A program made the translations under genes and the position numbers. Of a DNA stretch of 64,000 nucleotides, positions 51,211-61,052 are shown in pieces (the stretch's first letter is position 1; the number at the start of each line of letters is the position of its first letter). The stretch is from JANQRA01 sp035762545 (GTDB lineage Bacteria > Actinomycetota > Acidimicrobiia > Spongiisociales > ZC4RG35), in the NCBI GenBank assembly GCA_035762545.1, contig DASTOM010000008.1, positions 1-64,000 on the forward strand, written 5' to 3'. The notes beneath the pieces were generated by a model. That model made no database searches, was not told where the DNA came from, and worked only from the letters and a program-made list of their open reading frames with translations.

Positions 51211-52650
51211 ATGAGAGCACGTCGCGGGCCCGGCACCCGGAGCATGGCACATCGCTCCAGATTCGATCGCGCCCTGTTGATCACCCTGGTCTCGGGTCTG
51301 GGACTCCTGTTGATCCTCGGGCTCGTCTTCTCGATTGCCCATGGGAGCCAGCAGATCACGACCCGGGCGACCGATCTCCACAACGCCGACGAGAGCCTCC
51401 GGTCAGCCACTGTGGTCAGGGCGCAGGTCGGCTTGGCCGTCCACCTAACGACGATCGACGACGTATTCGGCACCAACTCCGACGAAGCGATCGACCTCTC
51501 GATCATGGAGGCGAAGACCGGGCTCCAAGACCTCACATCGGGCATCGAACAACTCGTGGACGGGTCGATGGACAGCGAAACCGCCGTCGATGCCGGGGAG
51601 CGGTTCTCGGAGACGTCGGAAGCGGTTTTCAAGGCAATCGAAGACCGTGACGCCGGAGTGGCCCGCGATCTCTCCGAGGTGCATGACCAGGAGTTCCAGC
51701 TGCTGCTCAGCGACCTCGAGTCGATCCGCGACGGACTCGCCGACTCGGTCGCCCAGTCGGATGTCTTCCTCGGGCGGGTGGGAACCCTGTCGAGGTTCCT
51801 CGTCGCCTTTCTCGTCCCGGCGGCGGTCATCTTCATCTACCGCGAGCTCCTCCTCCGCCAGCACCGCCAGAGCGAACTGGAAGGTCGGCTGGAATCGGAG
51901 CGTCGTCTCAGCCGGGCCCGTGAGGAGTTCATCGCCAACGCCTCTCACGAACTCCGCACCCCGCTCACAGGAATCACAGGTCTCTCTCAGATCCTCGCCG
52001 AGGATCCCGTGATCCAGAGGTCGGGCCACGCCACGGAGCTGTTGACCCTGATCATCTCTGAGTCCAACGACCTCGCTCGCATGGTCGAGGACCTGCTCAC
52101 GACCGCCCGGCTCGACGCGGGGGCACTCCACTTCGACTTCGACGATGTGTCCCTCCCCGATGCGGCGCGGGAGGTGGTGGAGCCGTTGCTCAAGGCCGGG
52201 GCCGAGATCGAGCTCGACTGCGAACCGGCGTATGTGCGCGCCGACGGTCTGCGGACCCGCCAGGTTCTCCGCAACCTCGTCTCGAACGCCCAGAAGTACG
52301 GCGGGGACCATCTCAAGATCGTCGGCCGGGTGGACGGTCGCACATACCGCTGTGATGTCATCGACGATGGTGACGGCGTACCGACGGAGATGTCGGAGAA
52401 GATCTTCGAACGGTTCGTTCACCGGGGACGGACAGGTGTCTCGGACAGTGTCGGCCTCGGGCTCGCCATCGTTCACGCCTTGACCCACGGCATGGGCGGG
52501 AGCGTGACCTATCAACGTCAGGACGACATGACTGTGTTCACCGTCCGTCTCCCCCTAGCCGAGGATGTCGACAGCATCGAGCTCGACTATGAGTGGGAGC
52601 GCGCCCTGACCACGTCGACGTCCGATGGCGGCTTGGCCACAGAGGGCTGA
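51211..52650 (+). CDS. Sensor histidine kinase
   Basis: A 479-residue membrane sensor kinase. TM1 near residue 20 (ALLITLVSGLGLLLILGLVF), an extracytoplasmic helical sensor of about 150 residues, and TM2 at 194-212 (FLVAFLVPAAVIFIY). The phosphoacceptor is His246 in NASHELRTPLTG; N box LVSNAQKYGG; G1 DDGDGVP; G2 GLGLAIV. Starts at 51145, 51211 or 51244 are possible; none has a strong Shine-Dalgarno. There is no response regulator gene next to it; the giant surface protein begins three bases after its stop. Confidence 0.88.
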   Translation: MRARRGPGTRSMAHRSRFDRALLITLVSGLGLLLILGLVFSIAHGSQQITTRATDLHNADESLRSATVVRAQVGLAVHLTTIDDVFGTNSDEAIDLSIMEAKTGLQDLTSGIEQLVDGSMDSETAVDAGERFSETSEAVFKAIEDRDAGVARDLSEVHDQEFQLLLSDLESIRDGLADSVAQSDVFLGRVGTLSRFLVAFLVPAAVIFIYRELLLRQHRQSELEGRLESERRLSRAREEFIANASHELRTPLTGITGLSQILAEDPVIQRSGHATELLTLIISESNDLARMVEDLLTTARLDAGALHFDFDDVSLPDAAREVVEPLLKAGAEIELDCEPAYVRADGLRTRQVLRNLVSNAQKYGGDHLKIVGRVDGRTYRCDVIDDGDGVPTEMSEKIFERFVHRGRTGVSDSVGLGLAIVHALTHGMGGSVTYQRQDDMTVFTVRLPLAEDVDSIELDYEWERALTTSTSDGGLATEG

Positions 52651-52653
52651 ACC

Positions 52654-55600
52654 ATGCCAGCCAGCAACACCCGAAGGTCGCTCCACCTCGCCGCCGCCTT
52701 CGTCTTGCTCCTCTCACAACTGATGCTGCTGGCCCCGTCGACTGCGATCGGCGCCCCCGGAGTGACGGTCAACTCGACTGGCGACGCCCCTGACGCGAAC
52801 CACGGGAACGGGCTCTGCGACACTGGGAACACCAACAGCGAAGGAGCCACGGAGTGCACCTTCCGAGCGGCACTCGAGGAGACCAACGCCAATGTGGGCA
52901 TCGACGAGATCTGGTTCTCCATCCCGACCAGCGACCCGGGACACTCGGGTGGGTTCTTCACACTCACCCCCGCCACCGTCTACCCGGACATCGGCTCGTT
53001 TCTCTCGATCGATGCCTCGACCCAGCCGGGTTTCTCCGGGGCGCCCATCGTCATCCTCGACGGATCGCTCGCGGCCAACATCTCCAGCGGCACAGACGGT
53101 CTTCTGATCGCCGGCCATTCGGTCACGATTCGAGGCTTCGTCATCCGGGACTTTCCCGACGATGGCATCGAGGTCCATGGCGACAACAACGGACTGTTCG
53201 GAAACCACGTGCATGGCAACGACGTCGGGGTCCTCATCGAAGCAGCCGACAACAACACGGTCGGTGGCCCGGGCGCGACCGATCGGAATGTCATCTACTC
53301 GAACAGCTCGCACGGGGTCGGGGTGGACGGGAGTTCGGGAACGGTGGTGCACAACAACCTCATCGGGCTCGACGCCGCCTCCTCCCCGGCAGGCAACGCC
53401 GGCCATGGGGTGTACGTGTGGAACACCACAAGCGACACGCTGATCACCGGGAACGTGATCTCAGCCAACAGTGGCGACGGGGTGGCTCTCGCCAACACTT
53501 CCGGCACCGATGCCGCCATCACCGACAACTCGATCTACGCCAACGGCGGCCTCGGCATCGACCTCGGCGACAACGGACACACGGGCAACGACGGCGGGGA
53601 CGGTGATAGTGGGCCGAACGGCTACCTCAACCATCCGACGGTCACGTCTGCGGAGGCGGTCGGCAGCACGACACAGGTCGCTTTCACGCTCAACACACCG
53701 AACGGCTGGTACCGAGTCGACTTCTTCGCCAACCCCTCCGGCGCCGATCCGTCGGGTTATGGCGAAGGGCAGGCTCCGGTGGCCTCGGCCGTCGTCGAGA
53801 AGACGGCTTCGGTCTCGTCGTTCAGCCAGACGATCACCGCGTCGACGGGCGACATCCTGACCACGACCGCCACAAGGTGCAGCGGGTCATCGTGCAGCAC
53901 CCCGACCATGACTTCCGAGTTCTCGGCGGCCGTGACGATCATCCCAGCGAACCTGGCTCCGGTCCTCGGGCCGATCTCAGACGTGTCGGTCGCCGAGGGA
54001 GACGACGTCACCTTCACCGTGACGGCTACGGACCCCGACACCGGCGACTCACTCACATTCGAGCTCGACGGCGCTCCCGCGGGCGCGTCGATCGACCCGG
54101 ACAGCGGAGAGTTCGCCTGGTCCACCGGCGAAGCCGACGGGCCCGGTGCCTATACGTTCGACATCAGGGTGACCGACGACGGCACACCAAATCTCACAGA
54201 CACCCACACGATCGAGATCGTCGTGGGAGAAGTCAACCAGCCACCGACGCTCACCGATCCAGGCGATCACGAAGTGGACGAGCAGGCCATGCTCACCTTC
54301 ACCGTCATGGCCACCGACCCCGATACTCCAACCAACACACTCACCTTCGGGCTGGATGGGGCGCCCACCGGGGCGGCGATCGATCCGGTGAGTGGCGTCT
54401 TCAGTTGGACACCGGGTGAAGACCAGGGCCCGGGCAGCTACACGTTCGACGTCAACGTCGGCGACGGAGGCACGCCACTCCTCGAGGACACGGTCACCAT
54501 CGTCGTCGACGTCGCGGAAACGAACCAGGGGCCCGAGGTCGTGTCACCCGGAGACCAGGCCGGCTCAGAGGGCGAGACTGTGAGTTGGACGGTGGCTGCG
54601 ACGGATCTCGACGAACCGGCCAACACGCTCACCTACTCGGCCGTCGGACTGCCTCCCGGACTGAGCATCGATGCAGGGACCGGGCTGGTCTCTGGGATGA
54701 TCGACTACACGGCCTCCAGCGGCTCGCCTCACGCCACGGTCATAACGGTGACCGACGACGGTACGCCCAACCTGGAAACCGGCGTCTCGTTCTCCTGGTC
54801 GGTGGCGGACACAAACCGTGTTCCGACTCTGGACCCGGTGCCTGACACGTCGGGCCAGGAGCAGACCCTCATCGCGTTTATGGCAACGGCAAGTGACCCC
54901 GACCTCGAGGTGGTCACGTTCGACCTCGTCGGAGAGCCCTCCGGTGCATCGATCGACCCGATCACCGGCGAATTCAGATGGACTCCGACCGAGGCGCAAG
55001 GCCCGGGGACCTACACCTTTGACATCGTGGTCACCGATTCGGGATCGCCGACTTTGAGCGACTCCGAGACGATCCGGATATCCGTCACCGAAGGAAACCG
55101 CCCGCCGATGCTGACTGACCTCGGTGACCAGACGATCGACGAGCAGACCCTGCTGATGTTCACCGCGCCGGCGTCGGACCCGGACCTGCCCGTCAACGCC
55201 CTCGTCTACAGCCTCGTCGACGCCCCGACTGGGGCTTCGATCTCGGGTGGAGGGATCTTCACCTGGACACCCACCGAGGCCCAGGGACCGGCCAGCTACA
55301 CCTTCACGGTCCGGGTCATGGACAGCGGCAGCCTCGTCGACACAGAATCGGTGACTGTCACCGTGATCGAGACCCCTCGCACACCGGTCGTGGTCAACCC
55401 GGGCAACCTGACCACCCCGGAGGGTGAACCGGTCGACATCGAGATCAGCGCCACCGACGCGGACCTGCCCGCCAACACCCTCACCTATTCCGCGACAGAG
55501 CTTCCGGCGGGGCTGTCCATCCACCCCATTACCGGCGCCATCACTGGCACCGTCGATCATGCGGCGGCGGCCAACTCTCCCCACACAGTCACGGTCAGAG

Positions 55601-57423
55601 TCGCCGACGGAACCGGGCAGGTCGGCTCGACCACCTTCACCTGGTTCACCCCCAACACCAACCGACCCCCCGTTCTCAGCATCATCCCTGACCAGTCCGC
55701 CGACGAGGAGACGACCCTCAGGTTCACCGCCGTGGCCACCGACCCCGACTCCGGCACCATCCTGACCTACAGCATCTCGGGTGCTCCGGCGGGTGCTGCG
55801 ATCGACCCGCAAACCGGTGTCTTCACCTGGACAACCAACGAAGGTCACGGTCCCAGCACCCACAACCCGACCATCGCTGTCACCGACAACGGCGCCCCCG
55901 GCGTCCTCACCGACAGCCAGACCGTCACGATGACGATCAACGAGGCCAACAAGGCACCTCTGGCGGTGAGTGACGCGGCAGAGACCGCCGAGGACACCGC
56001 GGTGAGGATCGACCTGCTTGGCAACGACTCGGATCCGGATCACCCCGCAAATGACCTGTTCGTCATGTCGGTGGCCCGTTCCAGCGCCGGAGGATGGGCC
56101 GAGGTCGAGTCCGGCGGAACGATCCTCTACCACCCGCGTGCCAACTATCACGGGCCCGTCACCTTCACGTACCGACTTTCCGATGGACGCGCCGAGACCG
56201 TTGGAATGGTCCACGTGACCGTGAGTTCGGTCAACGACGCCCCGGTTGCGGGTGACGACCTCTACCGGCTCTCGACCTACACGCCTGCTGTGCTCCCGAT
56301 CCTCGCCAACGACACCGACGTCGATGGCGAACGGTTGACTTTCACCCTCACCTCGATTCCGTTGGTTGGCTCGCTACGTGTCGAGGGCGACCGGGTGGTC
56401 TACGACCCCGAGAACGGGTGGACGGGGTCCGTGACGTTCGGCTATGAGATCCACGACCCGCACGGTGCCTCTTCACGAGCCACCGTGGAGATCCTGGTCG
56501 GCGCCGAAGTACTCGTCGAGGCACAGGAACTGGCCAGCGAACTCGGCGTCGACGTCGTCCCCTTCGAGCCGCCAGCCCCGAACTTCGACGCTGCCACTCT
56601 CAGCCTGCTCGACCTCGATGGCATCACCCTGCTCGCGGATTCCTTCTTCCAGACCGTCGGTGCGCTCCGGATCCCCCTCGGCTTCCTCGGTGTCACGGTC
56701 GTGATGGTGGTCGGTTTCGGGGCGACGTCGGAGGTGCCTGCGCTCGTGTTCGGCGCCCGGCGTCGACACTGGTCGGTGGTGCGTCTCGGCCGTCAGCAGC
56801 GTCTCCCCGCGTACTCGGAGCCCGGCGGTCGGAAGGTGGTCTACAACTACGACCCGACAGCTGCGGGGATCATCAGCAACAGCAAGCCCCGCCTCGTCGG
56901 GACGACCGAATGGGTTCCTGTCGACACACCGAATGGCCCGGCGTGGATCTATCGGAAGTATCTGACCGAACAGGTAGACATCAGGGCGTTCGTCGGCGAC
57001 CGTCGACCGGTCAAGCTGGTCCACGAGCTGGCCCGGAGGCTGCGCGATGGCAAGAGCATCGACCACCTCGTCAGTGATCGGGGTCTCATGGTCGCTCTCA
57101 CCGGCTCACCCAGCCAGATCGCTCCCGATGAGCTTTCCGGGCTGATGGGCGACAAGAGGCTTCGCAACCTCCCCGGTGTCGGCAACGGCCTACAGACGCC
57201 GGAACACTTCACAGTTGCTGTTGCCCAGCCCTTCCTGGAGGCCTACGACGCCACGCCCGAGGTGAGTGCAGCGGTGGCTCACTCGAGGTCGGCCCTCATC
57301 CCGACCGAGTGCTGGAACCTCCCATACCTCGCTCTCGGCACCGGTGCGGTCCAACCCTGGCTCGTGTTCTTCGAGTACACCGATGGCAAGGCTGTGATCG
57401 CCGGGCTGGGCATCGACGAGTAG
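52654..57423 (+). CDS. Giant surface protein: beta-helix, Ig/cadherin-like repeats, membrane anchor, SH3-like tail
   Basis: A 1589-residue protein. Signal peptide 1-33 (ending TAIGA). Residues 37-330 form a right-handed beta-helix with a CSLREA-like start (CTFRAALEETNA). From 434 to 1096 come seven He_PIG/cadherin-like repeats of about 95 residues, typified by SIDPITGEFRWTP then GPGTYTFDI. Two VCBS/Big_9-type repeats follow (1097-1285), each with LPILANDTDVDG-like sites. A single helix (about 1339-1358, FLGVTVVMVVGFGA) then GARRRHW puts the last 229 residues inside: SH3-like (RLPAYSEPGG to WIYRKYL, 1377-1440) and an unrecognised domain. Likely adhesion or sensing. Confidence 0.82.
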   Translation: MPASNTRRSLHLAAAFVLLLSQLMLLAPSTAIGAPGVTVNSTGDAPDANHGNGLCDTGNTNSEGATECTFRAALEETNANVGIDEIWFSIPTSDPGHSGGFFTLTPATVYPDIGSFLSIDASTQPGFSGAPIVILDGSLAANISSGTDGLLIAGHSVTIRGFVIRDFPDDGIEVHGDNNGLFGNHVHGNDVGVLIEAADNNTVGGPGATDRNVIYSNSSHGVGVDGSSGTVVHNNLIGLDAASSPAGNAGHGVYVWNTTSDTLITGNVISANSGDGVALANTSGTDAAITDNSIYANGGLGIDLGDNGHTGNDGGDGDSGPNGYLNHPTVTSAEAVGSTTQVAFTLNTPNGWYRVDFFANPSGADPSGYGEGQAPVASAVVEKTASVSSFSQTITASTGDILTTTATRCSGSSCSTPTMTSEFSAAVTIIPANLAPVLGPISDVSVAEGDDVTFTVTATDPDTGDSLTFELDGAPAGASIDPDSGEFAWSTGEADGPGAYTFDIRVTDDGTPNLTDTHTIEIVVGEVNQPPTLTDPGDHEVDEQAMLTFTVMATDPDTPTNTLTFGLDGAPTGAAIDPVSGVFSWTPGEDQGPGSYTFDVNVGDGGTPLLEDTVTIVVDVAETNQGPEVVSPGDQAGSEGETVSWTVAATDLDEPANTLTYSAVGLPPGLSIDAGTGLVSGMIDYTASSGSPHATVITVTDDGTPNLETGVSFSWSVADTNRVPTLDPVPDTSGQEQTLIAFMATASDPDLEVVTFDLVGEPSGASIDPITGEFRWTPTEAQGPGTYTFDIVVTDSGSPTLSDSETIRISVTEGNRPPMLTDLGDQTIDEQTLLMFTAPASDPDLPVNALVYSLVDAPTGASISGGGIFTWTPTEAQGPASYTFTVRVMDSGSLVDTESVTVTVIETPRTPVVVNPGNLTTPEGEPVDIEISATDADLPANTLTYSATELPAGLSIHPITGAITGTVDHAAAANSPHTVTVRVADGTGQVGSTTFTWFTPNTNRPPVLSIIPDQSADEETTLRFTAVATDPDSGTILTYSISGAPAGAAIDPQTGVFTWTTNEGHGPSTHNPTIAVTDNGAPGVLTDSQTVTMTINEANKAPLAVSDAAETAEDTAVRIDLLGNDSDPDHPANDLFVMSVARSSAGGWAEVESGGTILYHPRANYHGPVTFTYRLSDGRAETVGMVHVTVSSVNDAPVAGDDLYRLSTYTPAVLPILANDTDVDGERLTFTLTSIPLVGSLRVEGDRVVYDPENGWTGSVTFGYEIHDPHGASSRATVEILVGAEVLVEAQELASELGVDVVPFEPPAPNFDAATLSLLDLDGITLLADSFFQTVGALRIPLGFLGVTVVMVVGFGATSEVPALVFGARRRHWSVVRLGRQQRLPAYSEPGGRKVVYNYDPTAAGIISNSKPRLVGTTEWVPVDTPNGPAWIYRKYLTEQVDIRAFVGDRRPVKLVHELARRLRDGKSIDHLVSDRGLMVALTGSPSQIAPDELSGLMGDKRLRNLPGVGNGLQTPEHFTVAVAQPFLEAYDATPEVSAAVAHSRSALIPTECWNLPYLALGTGAVQPWLVFFEYTDGKAVIAGLGIDE

Positions 57424-57452
57424 CCGGACTCGACTCCTAGCCTTCGGGGCCA

Positions 57453-58895
57453 GTGAGCCAAGCCCTCGCCCGGACCCTCGTTTTCGTCACCTCCGCCGCC
57501 GTCCTCGTCATCGAGATCCTGGCCGCCCGGATCCTGGCGCCCTATCTCGGCGTGAGCCTCGAAGTGTTCACCGGAATCATCGGCGTGATCCTTGCCGGCA
57601 TCTCCCTCGGAGCCTGGTTGGGAGGTCGTGCCGCCGACAACGGCGACCCCACCCGCCTGCTCGGACCGCTGCTCGTCGCCGGTGGCCTGACCGCCATGGC
57701 CTCCCCGCTGATCATCGACCTGATCGGGCCGACCCTCGGCACCGGGCCGCTCTCCATAGTCATAGGGGCGACGGCCGGCTTCTTCGCACCGGCGGCGATC
57801 CTCTCCGCGGTGCCGCCCGTGATCGTCAAGATTCAGCTCGCCTCGTTGGAAGACACCGGTCGGGTCGTCGGCACCTACTCGGCGATCGGCACGGCGGGAG
57901 CGATCCTGGGCACCTTCGCCACCGGGTTCTTCCTGATCGCCGCTTTCCCGACTCGTCCGATCGTGATCACCGTCGGAGCCCTCCAGACCCTCCTCGGCTC
58001 GATCCTCTGGGTGGGGCGACGGCAGTGGGCGCTGGCCTCGATCGGCGCCGCCGGACTGCTGGCCTTGGGACTGCTGGCCTTCGACGGGCCCTGTCAATAC
58101 GAAACGACCTACTCGTGCGCGATCGTCGAAGTCGACGAGAACCGGGACACCGGCCGGGTTCTCCTACTCGACAGGGTGCGGAACAGCTACGTCGACGTCG
58201 ACGACCCCACCTACCTCGAGTTTCGGTACATCAACCTGATGGCCGACGTCATCTCCGTGGAGGCGCCCGATGGCCCGATCGATATGGTGTCCATCGGTGG
58301 TGGTGGGTTCACGATGCCTGGCTACATCGAGGCCACCCGCCCGGGAAGCGAGAACACTGTCCTCGAGATCGACGCCAAGCTCGTCGACATCGGACGCACC
58401 GACCTGTCACTCAGCGAGGCGGTGAACGTGGTGGTCGACGACGCCCGGATCTCGATGCGAAGGGTGGAAACAGACTCGGCCGACATCGTGATCGGCGACG
58501 CCTTCAGTGGCGCCTCGGTGCCCTGGCACCTGACAACAGTCGAGTTCAACTCGGAGATCGATCGCGTGCTCTCGGCCGACGGTGTCTACGTCATGAACAT
58601 CATCGACTACGGGGACCGTCGGTTCGTCAGGTCAGGTGCGTTGACCCTCCGTGAGACCTTCGCCAACGTCGCGGTGCTCGCTCCCCCGTCGTACATCGAC
58701 GGCGACCGGGGTGGGAACTACGTTCTGATCGCATCTCAGGAGCCGATCGACATCGCCGGCATCGAAGCCGCCATCGACGCCAGGGGCAGCACCGAGATCG
58801 GGATCGATGGTGACCGCCTCACCGCATTCATCGCGGACGGGATGATTCTCACCGACGACTTCGCCCCAGTCGACCAGATGCTGGACCCGCTCTAG
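57453..58895 (+). CDS. Membrane-fused spermidine-synthase-like protein
   Basis: A 480-residue protein with six to seven N-terminal helices (residues 5-210; LAARILAPYLGVSLEVFTG marks this family) fused to a spermidine-synthase-like Rossmann domain: MVSIGGGGFTMPGYIE (SAM or dcSAM loop), TVLEIDAKLVDI, and IVIGDAFSGASVPWHLTT. The usual (V/L)GGGDG loop is altered to IGGGGF, so polyamine synthesis is unlikely or modified. Start GTG 57453, 29 bases after the giant gene. Its last four bases overlap the convergent SDR gene. Confidence 0.85.
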   Translation: MSQALARTLVFVTSAAVLVIEILAARILAPYLGVSLEVFTGIIGVILAGISLGAWLGGRAADNGDPTRLLGPLLVAGGLTAMASPLIIDLIGPTLGTGPLSIVIGATAGFFAPAAILSAVPPVIVKIQLASLEDTGRVVGTYSAIGTAGAILGTFATGFFLIAAFPTRPIVITVGALQTLLGSILWVGRRQWALASIGAAGLLALGLLAFDGPCQYETTYSCAIVEVDENRDTGRVLLLDRVRNSYVDVDDPTYLEFRYINLMADVISVEAPDGPIDMVSIGGGGFTMPGYIEATRPGSENTVLEIDAKLVDIGRTDLSLSEAVNVVVDDARISMRRVETDSADIVIGDAFSGASVPWHLTTVEFNSEIDRVLSADGVYVMNIIDYGDRRFVRSGALTLRETFANVAVLAPPSYIDGDRGGNYVLIASQEPIDIAGIEAAIDARGSTEIGIDGDRLTAFIADGMILTDDFAPVDQMLDPL

Positions 58896-59629
58896 AGGAC
58901 CTGGGTGAGCCCCCCGTCGACGACGAGGACCTCACCGGTCACGTATCCATTGGTGACCAGGCTTCCGACCGCCAGGGCGATCTCCTCCGGCTTGCCGGAC
59001 CGTCTCGCCGGGGCCTGCTCCGCCACCAGGTCGTGCATGTTGTCCCAGTTCGACGTCCAGGGTGTTTCGATGAGGCCTGGAGCGACGGCGTTGACCCGGA
59101 CAGGGCCGAACGACTTTGCCAGGAGCCGGGTCATGTGGTTCAGCGCGGCCTTGCTCATCGCATAGGCGATGGACGAACCGGCGGGACGGATCCCCGCTAC
59201 GGAGGTGACCGTGACCACGTTTCCGTCCGGCGATTGGGACAGATGGGGTATTGCGAGTTTGGTGAGCGACCAGGTGCCGAACACATTCACTTCGAACGTC
59301 TTGCGAAAGATCTCGTCGGTGAGAGCGTCGAGGTCGTTGTGGTCGACGAACGCGGTCCAGCCGGCGTTGTTGACCAGCACATCGAGTCGACCGAGACGCT
59401 CGAGGGTCGAATCGATCAGTCGCTGACGATCTTCGGGGTCGCTGATGTCAGCCTGGACGTAGATCGATGGAATCTCCAGGCTTGCCGCGACCTCCTGGCC
59501 GGCCTCGACGGAGCTGGCCGAGTTCACGACGACCCTGGCTCCCAGCGATGCGAGATGCTGCGCCGTCGCCTGCCCGATCCCGCTGGACGAGCCGGTGACG
59601 ATCGCTACCCGGCCTTCGAGTGATGACAT
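58892..59629 (-). CDS. Short-chain dehydrogenase/reductase
   Basis: A 245-residue SDR oxidoreductase. Motifs: TGSSSGIGQA, NNAGWTAF, catalytic Ser in TVTSVAGI, Tyr and Lys in IAYAMSKAAL, and GEVLVVDGGL. NAD(P)-dependent; substrate unknown. Convergent with the membrane spermidine-synthase-like gene, four bases overlapping. The next gene upstream on this strand is a GNAT protein 29 bases away. Confidence 0.9.
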   Translation of the reverse strand: MSSLEGRVAIVTGSSSGIGQATAQHLASLGARVVVNSASSVEAGQEVAASLEIPSIYVQADISDPEDRQRLIDSTLERLGRLDVLVNNAGWTAFVDHNDLDALTDEIFRKTFEVNVFGTWSLTKLAIPHLSQSPDGNVVTVTSVAGIRPAGSSIAYAMSKAALNHMTRLLAKSFGPVRVNAVAPGLIETPWTSNWDNMHDLVAEQAPARRSGKPEEIALAVGSLVTNGYVTGEVLVVDGGLTQVL

Positions 59630-59658
59630 GGCGACACGCTATCGGGTCGGCTCGGCCC

Positions 59659-60159
59659 TCAGAGCGCCCGGTACATCACGTGAATGGGGACCAGCCCGGC
59701 CTCGGGATGGCGGAAGGCGTCGGGAACGGTCCCGACGATCTCGAATCCGAGAGACTCCCACAGCCCGATGGCCCGTTCGTTGGTCGAGACCACCCCGTTG
59801 AACTGCATGCCGAGGAAGCTCGCCTCACGGGCGCGTTCCATCACGTACTCGGCGAAGGTCCGACCGATTCCCCGTCCCGCCTGGTCGGGCCGGATCATCC
59901 ACCCGGCGTTGGCGATGTGATCGCCGGGACCGCCTGCGTTTGGCTTCATGTAGGCCGTCCCCACCACCTCGCTGCCGTCGAGAGCGACGAATGTGACCCG
60001 GCGTCCCTCACCGTCATGAAGCCAAAGTGCCCTGGCTTCGTCCTCGGCGATGTCGGGCGGGTAGGCATAGGTGTCCCCGGCCCCCACCACCTCGGCGAAC
60101 ACCTTCCATATGCCGGGCCAGTCGTCGTTTGTCGCCGACCGGAAGCCGATCGACGTCAC
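59659..60159 (-). CDS. GNAT-family N-acetyltransferase
   Basis: A 166-residue acetyltransferase. Conserved strands VTSIGFRSATNDDWPGIWKV, AGWMIRPDQAGRGIGRTFAEY (acetyl-CoA pyrophosphate loop Q/RxxGxG) and NGVVSTNERAIGLWESLGF. GTG 60159 overlaps the stop of the upstream SnoaL-like gene by four bases (GTGA). It resembles the phosphinothricin/ribosomal-protein acetyltransferase types; substrate unknown. Confidence 0.87.
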   Translation of the reverse strand: MTSIGFRSATNDDWPGIWKVFAEVVGAGDTYAYPPDIAEDEARALWLHDGEGRRVTFVALDGSEVVGTAYMKPNAGGPGDHIANAGWMIRPDQAGRGIGRTFAEYVMERAREASFLGMQFNGVVSTNERAIGLWESLGFEIVGTVPDAFRHPEAGLVPIHVMYRAL

Positions 60160-60533
60160 TTGCCCTCGAGCATGTAGAACTCGCGGAACTCGGCGCACTT
60201 CCCGTCTTCGAAGCGAAGCAGGTAGGCGTTGTGATATGTGCGCTCGGGCTCATCGTCCGTCGCGTTGTATCGGGAGAATCCGACGGCCACTGCCCGGTCG
60301 CCCTCGACGACGTAGGGCCCGTACCGCGCCTCCCAGTCGGCGGGGTCGTCGGGGGACTCGAGCCAGGAGGCCACGATCGCATCACGCCCGGTGGTCGCCA
60401 CGGATCCGTCGACCCAGGGGCGATAGCTGTACACGGCGTCCTCGGTGAAGAGTGCCGCGATGTCGTCCGGGTCGTTGCTGGCCCAGGCGGCGATGTAGGC
60501 GTCGAGCCATTTCTGAACGTCGTCGTGCGTCAT
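60156..60533 (-). CDS. SnoaL/NTF2-like protein
   Basis: A 125-residue SnoaL-like protein: helix VQKWLDAYIAAWASNDPDD then ALFTEDAVYSYRPWVD, and later strands YHNAYLLRFEDGKCAEFREF. This is the pattern of small ligand-binding or isomerase proteins. Cotranslated with the GNAT gene via a GTGA overlap. It is divergent from the next gene (60600) with 66 bases in between. Confidence 0.85.
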   Translation of the reverse strand: MTHDDVQKWLDAYIAAWASNDPDDIAALFTEDAVYSYRPWVDGSVATTGRDAIVASWLESPDDPADWEARYGPYVVEGDRAVAVGFSRYNATDDEPERTYHNAYLLRFEDGKCAEFREFYMLEGK

Positions 60534-60599
60534 GCCGCAACGCTAGGCGCGCTCGTTATTCGGGTGAGTGGAAGGTGGATCGGTGTCTAGATTCGCCAG

Positions 60600-61052
60600 A
60601 TGGACCGCCCCTTCGTACCACCCGAGTTCGACGTACCCGACGGCTTCGCCTGGTCGCAGTTCCATCTCGAGCCGTTGGACGCCCACCACAACGAACGTGA
60701 CCACGAAGCCTGGATGTCGAGCATCGACCACATCCGGTCCACCCCCGGATTCAGTGAGGAGGAGGAACGGAACTGGCCGGCGCCCATGAGTCTGGAGTCG
60801 AACCTGGAGGATCTGGTCCGCCACGCCGAGGACTTCCGGGAGCGCAAGGGATTCACCTACTCGATCCTCGAGGGCGAGGAGGTGATCGGATGTATCTACA
60901 TCTACCCGGACCGCTGGGCCGGCCACGAAGCCTGGATCAGCTCGTGGGTGCGGGAGAGCCACGCCGAGTTCGACGATTCCGTCCGGGCGACCCTGGCAGC
61001 CTGGATCCGGGACGAGTGGCCCTTCGAGGACCCGTATTACCCCGGCACGTGA
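60600..61052 (+). CDS. GNAT-like protein
   Basis: A 150-residue protein with GNAT-type strands: FAWSQFHLEPLDAHHNERDHEAW, FTYSILEGEEVIGCIYIYPD, then SSWVRESHAEFDDSVRATLA. The usual acetyl-CoA loop (R/QxxGxG/A) is not obvious, so catalysis is uncertain. Similar short actinobacterial proteins are annotated as N-acetyltransferases. It precedes a low-coding, lower-GC stretch. Confidence 0.75.
   Translation: MDRPFVPPEFDVPDGFAWSQFHLEPLDAHHNERDHEAWMSSIDHIRSTPGFSEEEERNWPAPMSLESNLEDLVRHAEDFRERKGFTYSILEGEEVIGCIYIYPDRWAGHEAWISSWVRESHAEFDDSVRATLAAWIRDEWPFEDPYYPGT

Noticed and set aside
54565..56214. A 549-codon minus-strand frame inside the giant surface gene
   Set aside because: Antisense of repeated GC-rich codons; the plus strand encodes clear Ig-like repeats, so the frame is an artefact of composition.
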